Shown here one piece after another: positions 58,407 to 64,000 of a stretch of 64,000 nt of DNA. A program made the translations under genes and the position numbers. Within the stretch, counting starts at the first letter, position 1. Every line of letters starts with the position of its first letter. This stretch comes from Formivibrio citricus. Its GTDB lineage: Bacteria > Pseudomonadota > Gammaproteobacteria > Burkholderiales > Chitinibacteraceae. The stretch is taken from NCBI RefSeq assembly GCF_900115065.1, contig NZ_FOVE01000002.1:124001-188000 (forward strand), read 5' to 3'. The notes under the pieces were generated by a model. It worked only from the letters and a program-made list of their open reading frames with translations. It did no database searches and had not been told where the DNA came from.

Positions 58407-60476
58407 ATGTCCCAAACACTGCTGATTGAATTGTTGACCGAAGAACTGCCACCCAAGGCGCTATCCCGGCTGGGAGCGTCCTTTGCCGGAACCGTTTTCG
58501 AGGAACTGGCGAAGCTCGGTTTTGTTGCGAAAGAGGCCGAATATGCCACCCATGCCAGCCCGCGCCGCCTTGCGGTGTCGATTCCGGGCGTGCTGGCCGT
58601 CCAGCCCGATCAGCAGGTCGAAAAGAAAGGCCCGGCCGTGGCGGCCGGTTTCAAGGATGGTCAGCCGACGCCGGCGCTGCTCGGCTTTGCCCGGTCGGTC
58701 GGTCTTGCCACCGATCAGCTCGATCAACTGGAAAAGGCCTCGGACGGCAAGCAGGAAGTCTTCCTGTTCCGTTCGGTGAAGCAGGGCCAGCCTTTGGCTG
58801 GCGTGCTCTCCGGCATCATCGAGGCCGCGCTGAAGAAGTTGCCAGCGCCGAAGATGATGCGCTGGGGCGACCGCGACGGACAGTTTATCCGTCCGGTGCA
58901 TCGCCTGACCGTGCTGCACGGTGCGGATGTGATTCCGGCCAAGGTGCTGCATCTGGAATCCGGCCGCACCACGCTCGGCCACCGCTTCCTCTCGCAAGGC
59001 GAGATTACGCTGGCGAACGCCGACGAATACGCCGGAAAACTCTACGAACAGGGCCGCGTAGTGGCAAATTTCGCCGCACGCCGTCACCAGATCGAAGAAG
59101 CGCTGGCTGCTGCTGCCGCGGCGCAGGGCGCGCATATCGCCCCGTCCGAAGGCCTGCTCGACGAAGTGACCGCGCTGGTCGAATGGCCCGTGGTGTATGT
59201 CGGCGAGTTCTCTGCCGACTTCCTCAAGGTGCCGCAGGAATGCCTGATCCTTTCCATGCAGCAGCACCAGAAGTATTTCCCGTTGCTCGATGCAAACGGC
59301 AAGTTGTTGCCGCGCTTCCTCGTGGTTTCCAACCTCGAAACCGCCGATCCGTCGCACATCATCCAGGGCAACGCCCGCGTGCTGCGTGCGCGCTTGTCCG
59401 ATGCCAAGTTCTTCTTCGAGCAGGACCAGAAAACCCCGCTCGAAGGCCGCGTCGCCAAGCTCGGCTCGGTTGTTTACCACAACAAGATCGGCAGCCAGAT
59501 GGAGCGTGTGCAGCGCTTGCAGAAGCTCGCCGGCGAGATTGGCCCGGCGCTCGGTGCCGAGCGCAAGATCGCCGAACGTGCGGCATTCCTGGCCAAGGCT
59601 GACTTGCTGACCGACATGGTGGGCGAGTTCCCCGAGCTGCAAGGCATCATGGGCATGTATTACGCGCGCATCGACGGCGAAGATGAACAAGTGGCGGCGG
59701 CGATTGAAGGCCACTATCACCCCCGCTTCGCGGGCGACAGTCTGCCGGTAGGCCCGGTGGCCACTGCCGTGGCGCTTGCCGACAAGCTGGAATCCATCGT
59801 GGGTATCTACGGCATCGGCCTGATCCCGACCGGCGACAAGGACCCGTTCGCGCTGCGTCGCGCCGCGCTTGGCGTGTTGCGCATGCTGCTGAACTTGCCG
59901 CTCGACCTGCATTCGCTGCTGATGGCGACTGCCGCCACCTTCCCGGCTGGCGTGATCGCAGAAGGGACGGTTGAGGGTGTGTACGAATTCATGCTGGAAC
60001 GCCTTAAGAACCTGCTGGCTGCGGAGCACCCGCTTGCCGACATCGATGCGGTGCTGGCGCTGAAGCCGACCCGTTTCGACGACGTGGCTGCGCGTCTCTC
60101 GGCCGTGGCGGCGTTCAAGGCGCTGCCGGAAGCCGCTGCGCTCGCCGCTGCGAACAAGCGTATCCGCAACATCCTGAAGAAGGTCGAAGGCAAGATTCCG
60201 GCGCTCAACCCCGCGTTGTTCGCCGAGGCCGCGGAAACCGCGCTGCATGCCGAATTCGCGAAGCTTGCTCCGGGCGTCGAAGCCCAGCTCAAGGCCGGCG
60301 ACTTTACCGGCGCGCTCAAGACGCTGGCTGCGCTCAAGACGCCGGTCGATGCCTTCTTCGATGGCGTGATGGTGATGGCTGACGACCTGGCCGTGCGCGG
60401 CAACCGTCTGGCCTTGCTGAATGCGTTGGCCGAGCTGATGAACCGGGTTGCGGAGTTGTCGCTGCTGGCCGAATAA
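58407..60476 (+). CDS. glyS: Glycine-tRNA ligase beta subunit
   Basis: A 689-residue beta subunit that binds tRNA-Gly. Diagnostic text: LLIELLTEELPPKALSRLG at the N-terminus, FIRPVHRLTVLHG, GLLDEVTALVEWPVVYVGEF, LSMQQHQKYFPLLD and PTGDKDPFALRRAALGVLRMLL, and the C-terminal anticodon-binding-like region ending with VMADDLAVRGNRLALLNAL. Confidence 0.97.
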   Translation: MSQTLLIELLTEELPPKALSRLGASFAGTVFEELAKLGFVAKEAEYATHASPRRLAVSIPGVLAVQPDQQVEKKGPAVAAGFKDGQPTPALLGFARSVGLATDQLDQLEKASDGKQEVFLFRSVKQGQPLAGVLSGIIEAALKKLPAPKMMRWGDRDGQFIRPVHRLTVLHGADVIPAKVLHLESGRTTLGHRFLSQGEITLANADEYAGKLYEQGRVVANFAARRHQIEEALAAAAAAQGAHIAPSEGLLDEVTALVEWPVVYVGEFSADFLKVPQECLILSMQQHQKYFPLLDANGKLLPRFLVVSNLETADPSHIIQGNARVLRARLSDAKFFFEQDQKTPLEGRVAKLGSVVYHNKIGSQMERVQRLQKLAGEIGPALGAERKIAERAAFLAKADLLTDMVGEFPELQGIMGMYYARIDGEDEQVAAAIEGHYHPRFAGDSLPVGPVATAVALADKLESIVGIYGIGLIPTGDKDPFALRRAALGVLRMLLNLPLDLHSLLMATAATFPAGVIAEGTVEGVYEFMLERLKNLLAAEHPLADIDAVLALKPTRFDDVAARLSAVAAFKALPEAAALAAANKRIRNILKKVEGKIPALNPALFAEAAETALHAEFAKLAPGVEAQLKAGDFTGALKTLAALKTPVDAFFDGVMVMADDLAVRGNRLALLNALAELMNRVAELSLLAE

Positions 60477-60480
60477 GCGC

Positions 60481-60526
60481 CTGTTCATCAGGCGGCTGCG
60501 CCTTCGCATCTGGTGGTCGGGCGGCT
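60481..60526 (+). repeat. Intergenic repeat, truncated left end (copy C)
   Basis: 46 bp starting CTGTTCATCAGGCGGCTGCG, matching the left end of copies A and B almost base for base, then breaking off. It begins four bases after the glyS stop. The 62 bp that follow lead to gmhB. Confidence 0.75.
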
Positions 60527-60588
60527 AATATGAATATGGTTTTATTTGTGCTCTTGGTGTCCTGGGTGGTGAAAAAAGGGTTGAATCC

Positions 60589-61152
60589 ATGAAACTGCTT
60601 GTACTCGACCGCGATGGCGTGATCAACGAAGACAGCCCGGAATACATCAAGGCGCCGGATGAATGGCATCCGATTCCTGGCAGTATCGAGGCAATTTCCG
60701 AACTGTCTCGTGCCGGTTGGTCGATTGTCGTGGCGTCCAATCAGTCCGCGGTCGGTCGCGGCATGATCAGCGTCGATACACTCAACCGCATCAACGCCAA
60801 AATGCACCGCGTGGTGGCGGCGGCGGGCGGGCATATCGATGCCATCTTCTTCTGTCCCCACCATCCGGAGGAGGACTGCGAGTGCCGCAAGCCCAAGCCC
60901 GGCATGCTGCAGGAAATTGCCCACCGTTATCATGTCAACGCCATGGATCTCATCATGGTCGGCGATTCGTTGCGCGACCTCGAAGCGGTGGCTTCCATGG
61001 ATGGCATGCCCATTCTGGTACGGACCGGCAAGGGCAAGAAAACCGAAGCGGCAGGCAATCTACCGCTCAATACACTGATATTTGACGATCTCCAGGCGGT
61101 GGCCACTTACTTGTTGGCCCACGATATGGGGATGAGTGTTTTCCCGAAATGA
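60589..61152 (+). CDS. gmhB: D-glycero-beta-D-manno-heptose 1,7-bisphosphate 7-phosphatase
   Basis: A 187-residue HAD phosphatase of heptose synthesis for lipopolysaccharide. The catalytic motif is LDRDGVINED (Asp7, Asp9), then ASNQSAVGRGMIS, the zinc-binding loop CPHHPEEDCECRKPKPGM and GDSLRDLEAV. It overlaps plsC by four bases. Other heptose genes are not nearby. Confidence 0.95.
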   Translation: MKLLVLDRDGVINEDSPEYIKAPDEWHPIPGSIEAISELSRAGWSIVVASNQSAVGRGMISVDTLNRINAKMHRVVAAAGGHIDAIFFCPHHPEEDCECRKPKPGMLQEIAHRYHVNAMDLIMVGDSLRDLEAVASMDGMPILVRTGKGKKTEAAGNLPLNTLIFDDLQAVATYLLAHDMGMSVFPK

Positions 61153-61886
61153 TCCTGATTCGTTCGCTGATTTTCTGGGCCGGCTGGGCGTTGCTGACAG
61201 TCGTCTATACCCTTATCGCGCTGGTCATCATGCCCATGTCGCCGGTGCCGCGCTACCGGGTGATGTCCACCTGGTCGAAGCTGGTCACTCATTGGCTGGC
61301 GCTGTCCTGCGGGTTGAGCTACCGCGTCGAAGGGCTGGAAAATCTGCCGGAAGGGCCGGCGATGTTCATGCCCAAGCACCAGTCGGCGTGGGAAACCATG
61401 GCGTTCCAGTGTTTCATTCCGCCCGTGGCGTGGGTGCTCAAGCGCGAGCTGCTGCTGATTCCGTTCTTCGGCTGGGCCGTGCGCGCCACTTCGCCGATTG
61501 CCATCGACCGCCAGAAGAAGGTGCAGGCGCAGCGGCAGATCATGACCCAAGGCCATGACCGGCTGGCCAAAGGCTTTTGCCTGATCGTGTTCCCCGAAGG
61601 GACGCGAGTCGGTGCCGGCGAGCGCGGAGTGTACAAACACGGCGGTTCGCGTCTGGCTGCCGATCTGGAAATTCCGGTGGTGCCGATTGCGCACAATGCG
61701 GGCGAATTCTGGCCGCGCAATTCGTTGCTGAAATGGCCCGGCGTCATCACCGTCAAGATCGGCAAGCCGATCCCGACCGCAGGCCGCGAAGCGGCCGACA
61801 TCACCGCCGAGGTCGAAGCCTTCATCGAAGGCGAGATGGCGCGCATCCCGCCCGAGATGCGTGGCCCCTGCTACCTAAAAAAATGA
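61149..61886 (+). CDS. plsC: 1-acyl-sn-glycerol-3-phosphate acyltransferase (PlsC-like)
   Basis: A 245-residue membrane acyltransferase making phosphatidic acid. An N-terminal hydrophobic segment (LIFWAGWALLTVVYTLIALVIM) anchors it. The acceptor motif usually written HX4D reads His77-x4-Glu82 (KHQSAWET), a variant I recall as common in this branch; the FPEGTR motif (148-153) is intact. It lies between gmhB and the metallopeptidase with four-base overlaps on both sides. Confidence 0.92.
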   Translation: MILIRSLIFWAGWALLTVVYTLIALVIMPMSPVPRYRVMSTWSKLVTHWLALSCGLSYRVEGLENLPEGPAMFMPKHQSAWETMAFQCFIPPVAWVLKRELLLIPFFGWAVRATSPIAIDRQKKVQAQRQIMTQGHDRLAKGFCLIVFPEGTRVGAGERGVYKHGGSRLAADLEIPVVPIAHNAGEFWPRNSLLKWPGVITVKIGKPIPTAGREAADITAEVEAFIEGEMARIPPEMRGPCYLKK

Positions 61887-62566
61887 AATCGGCCCGTATT
61901 GGCTTGCCCGATGGACGCGAGCTGGCCTATACGCTCAAGCGCAGCGCCCGGCGCAGCATCGGCTTGCGCATCGGGCCGGACGGACTGAGCATCACCTTGC
62001 CGCTGCGCGCCCCGCAGGCCGATGCCGAGCGCGCCATTTTCCAGAAACTCGACTGGATTCTTCCCCGCCTTGTCTCGCGGCCAAGCGCCGAAACGCCACA
62101 GCTACGCGCCGGCGCGCCGTTTTTCTGGCTGGGCGAAGCGGTGGTGCTGGCTGCCGGTGCGGGGCGTACCCGGCTCGATGGCGAACTGTTGCACGTGGCT
62201 GCGGAAGATGAGGCCGGCATGAGCGTGGCGCTGGCCCGTTTCATGAAGCGCCGCGCCGCGGAATTCCTGCCGCAGCGCGTGGCGTACTGGAGCGCGCGCA
62301 TGGGCTTGCAACCGGCGCGGGTGGGTTTGTCCTCGGCGCGCCGGCGTTGGGGCAGTTGCGCCGCGCATGGCGGGATTCGCCTCAACTGGCGGCTGATGCA
62401 GGCGCCGCCTGCCGCGATCGATTACGTCGTGATCCATGAGCTGGCGCATCTGGCCGAACTCAACCACTCGCCGCGCTTCTGGGCGCTGGTCGAGGTCCAT
62501 TGCCCGGACTGGAAACACCAACGCGACTGGCTCAAGCGGCATGGGGCGCAGTTGCTGGGGTGGTGA
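61883..62566 (+). CDS. YgjP/SprT-like zinc metallopeptidase family (DUF45)
   Basis: A 227-residue protein with the zinc motif HELAH (His185, Glu186, His189) and a third likely ligand in AELNHSPRFW. The N-terminal RSIGLRIGPDGLSITLPL and SSARRRWGSCAAHGGIRLNWRL are typical of the YgjP/DUF45 group. The start ATG 61883 overlaps the plsC stop as ATGA. Its substrate is unclear; E. coli YgjP has been reported as a nucleotide pyrophosphatase, so a peptidase role is not certain. Confidence 0.88.
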   Translation: MKSARIGLPDGRELAYTLKRSARRSIGLRIGPDGLSITLPLRAPQADAERAIFQKLDWILPRLVSRPSAETPQLRAGAPFFWLGEAVVLAAGAGRTRLDGELLHVAAEDEAGMSVALARFMKRRAAEFLPQRVAYWSARMGLQPARVGLSSARRRWGSCAAHGGIRLNWRLMQAPPAAIDYVVIHELAHLAELNHSPRFWALVEVHCPDWKHQRDWLKRHGAQLLGW

Positions 62567-62573
62567 TTCCGGG

Positions 62574-64000
62574 TCAATGCCGGATGATTTCGCCTGCCGG
62601 AGCATAGTCCGATGCCTTGAGCGGGCTGCGGGCGGCAATGAATTCGCTCAGCACGTCGGCATCCACCAAGCCCGTGTCGGCATAATGCCGGTGGCCTGAC
62701 AGGGCCGGATACTGGTCGGCGCCGGAAGCCTGGAAGCTGTTGAGCACCAGGCGATAGGTTTTCCCCGGCTCGACCGGCGCCCCCTTGATGCGGGCACTTT
62801 CGACCTTGCCGCTCCGGATGGCCAGTTCGATTCCGGCAAATTGCGGGAATCCGCCCGAACCCGGCGTCATTTTCGCCGCGGCGTCCAGGTAGTCCATCAC
62901 TTCCCTGCCTGTCAGCTTGACGGTGACCAGCGTGCTGCCGAAAGGAAGCACCTTGAGCACATCCTTGCGGGTGATCTTGCCCGCTTTCAGGGAATCCCGG
63001 ATGCCGCCGCCGTTGATCATGGCAAAGTCGGCGCCGGTTTTTTTCAGCATGGCGCGGCCCAGCAATTTTCCCATGGCGGCCGGGCGCGAGCGCACGATGT
63101 CGCGTCCCCCTGCGATGGCCGCATCGGTGCTGCCGATGGTGTTGTCCAGTTGCTGCTGGCCGAAAGCCTGAAAGGGTTTCAGTAGCGCCAGCATGTCCGG
63201 GTCTTCCGGGATTTCCTCGGTATAGGGGCGATAGCCGATCTTGCCGTTTGCAGCCGTTACCGGCTTTTTCAGATTGACCGGGATCAGGGCGTAGTTGACC
63301 AGTTTGAGCGTGCCCTTGCGGTATTCGAAATCTGCCCGGCCGACATATTTGCCCCATTCGTGCGCCTGTACGATCCAGGTGCCGTTCTGGCGGTCCGGCT
63401 GGCAAGCGGTGCCGGGAACGTAATCGTTGTTCCGCACGTTCTCCGCTTTCATGCAGGCTGGATTCTGCGAGTGGCCGCCGATGATCAGGTCGATGCCTTT
63501 CACTGAACGGGCCATTTCAACGTCGCCCGGCGCGAGGGTGCCATGGTCGCCGTTCTCGTAATGCCCCATATGGGAGATGGCAATGACGATATCCGCCTGG
63601 TTGCGCAGTTCCGGGAGCAGCGAGGCGGCTTCGGATTGCGGATTGCGAAATTCGATTCCTTTGATGCGATCCGGGTTGACCAGCTTGGCGGTGTCTTCGG
63701 TGGAAAGCCCCAGTACGCCGACGCGTACGTCGCCCAAGCTGAAAATTTCATAAGGACGGAACATGCGCTGGCCATTCCGGTAAATGTTGGCTGACAGCAT
63801 CGGGAACTTGATCAGTTGCTGCTGCATTTTCAGCACGGACAGCGGCTTGTCGAATTCGTGATTGCCGACCGCCATGGCCTGGTAGCCGAGCAGGTTCATG
63901 CCGACAAAATCCGGAATGGCATGCTGCATGTCCGACTCGGGAACGCCGGTGTTGATGTCGCCGCCGTCGAGCAGCAGGGTGTGGCCGCCCTGTTCGGCCA
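62574..64000 (-). CDS. Bifunctional metallophosphatase / 5'-nucleotidase (UshA-like), 5' end outside the window
   Basis: At least 475 residues of a UshA-type periplasmic nucleotidase. The reading frame stays open to the window edge; text before the internal Met at 63929 (TLLLDGGDINTGVPESDMQHA) is still family-like, so the true start and signal peptide lie beyond 64000. Metal-site motifs GGD, VGNHEFDKPL, HMGHYEN and GGHSQN are visible. The C-terminal substrate domain has GADFAMINGGGIRDSLKAG and FGSTLVTVKLTGREVMDYL. It is convergent with the YgjP-like gene. Confidence 0.92.
   Translation of the reverse strand, partial: AEQGGHTLLLDGGDINTGVPESDMQHAIPDFVGMNLLGYQAMAVGNHEFDKPLSVLKMQQQLIKFPMLSANIYRNGQRMFRPYEIFSLGDVRVGVLGLSTEDTAKLVNPDRIKGIEFRNPQSEAASLLPELRNQADIVIAISHMGHYENGDHGTLAPGDVEMARSVKGIDLIIGGHSQNPACMKAENVRNNDYVPGTACQPDRQNGTWIVQAHEWGKYVGRADFEYRKGTLKLVNYALIPVNLKKPVTAANGKIGYRPYTEEIPEDPDMLALLKPFQAFGQQQLDNTIGSTDAAIAGGRDIVRSRPAAMGKLLGRAMLKKTGADFAMINGGGIRDSLKAGKITRKDVLKVLPFGSTLVTVKLTGREVMDYLDAAAKMTPGSGGFPQFAGIELAIRSGKVESARIKGAPVEPGKTYRLVLNSFQASGADQYPALSGHRHYADTGLVDADVLSEFIAARSPLKASDYAPAGEIIRH

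Noticed and set aside
58461-60509. A 682-codon open frame antisense to glyS
   Set aside because: Shadow frame; glyS on the plus strand is unmistakable.

Overview
The window looks like chromosomal DNA from a GC-rich betaproteobacterium, most like the Rhodocyclales. This is inferred from gene content and order: dapF-DUF484-xerC, glyQ-CNP1-glyS-gmhB-plsC-YgjP, pstSCAB-phoU-phoB-phoR, a short MvaT-unrelated H-NS with the C-terminal TWTGRGRKPQW motif, and a tandem glycine riboswitch before gcvT. I see no rRNA, prophage, CRISPR array or complete insertion sequence. One tRNA gene (elongator Met) is present.

Layout. 1-6300: RluA-type pseudouridine synthase, small parvulin, rlmF, and the cydDC thiol exporter. 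6300-11290: tandem glycine riboswitch and glycine cleavage genes gcvT, gcvH, gcvP. 11340-14400: tRNA-Met, bioA and a PilZ-like protein. 14459-16899 (minus): dapF, DUF484, xerC. 17141-20531: fabI, quinone oxidoreductase, YqiA-type esterase, Dyp peroxidase. 20674-27923: a branched-chain amino acid type binding lipoprotein, a sirtuin and VanZ protein, and a complete polyamine ABC transporter. 28187-37358: argB, tolC, an H-NS protein, uvrD, a degenerate receiver-TPR protein, a STAS protein and a soluble lytic transglycosylase. 38041-39922: alkaline phosphatase and a small unknown protein.

40235-50045 is the signalling region and the most interesting part. A six-gene operon encodes a membrane CheA-like kinase (HAMP, PAS, Hpt, HATPase, no CheW-like domain), a pseudo-receiver fused to a CheX-like phosphatase, an intact CheY, a short MCP-like protein without a sensor domain, a second CheX-like protein and an unknown protein. 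CheW, CheR, CheB and CheD are absent. The two CheX-like proteins end in the same peptide (SGELELF / SGELEFF). I do not recognise this set as a named system. Directly downstream lies a complete siaABCD operon (PP2C phosphatase, kinase, SiaC switch protein with Thr68, diguanylate cyclase), so two phosphorylation switches, one feeding c-di-GMP, sit side by side.

50112-56719 (minus) is the pstSCAB-phoU-phoB-phoR phosphate regulon behind a clear double Pho box. 56959-62566 carries glyQ, a CNP1-like lipoprotein, glyS, gmhB, plsC and a YgjP-type metallopeptidase. The window ends inside a periplasmic 5'-nucleotidase.

The intergenic DNA is rich in small non-coding repeats: a 127-141 bp element with inverted ends (three full-length copies and three partial or diverged ones), a CACAGAG inverted-repeat element (two copies), and a single 313 bp MITE-like element flanked by 13 bp direct repeats.
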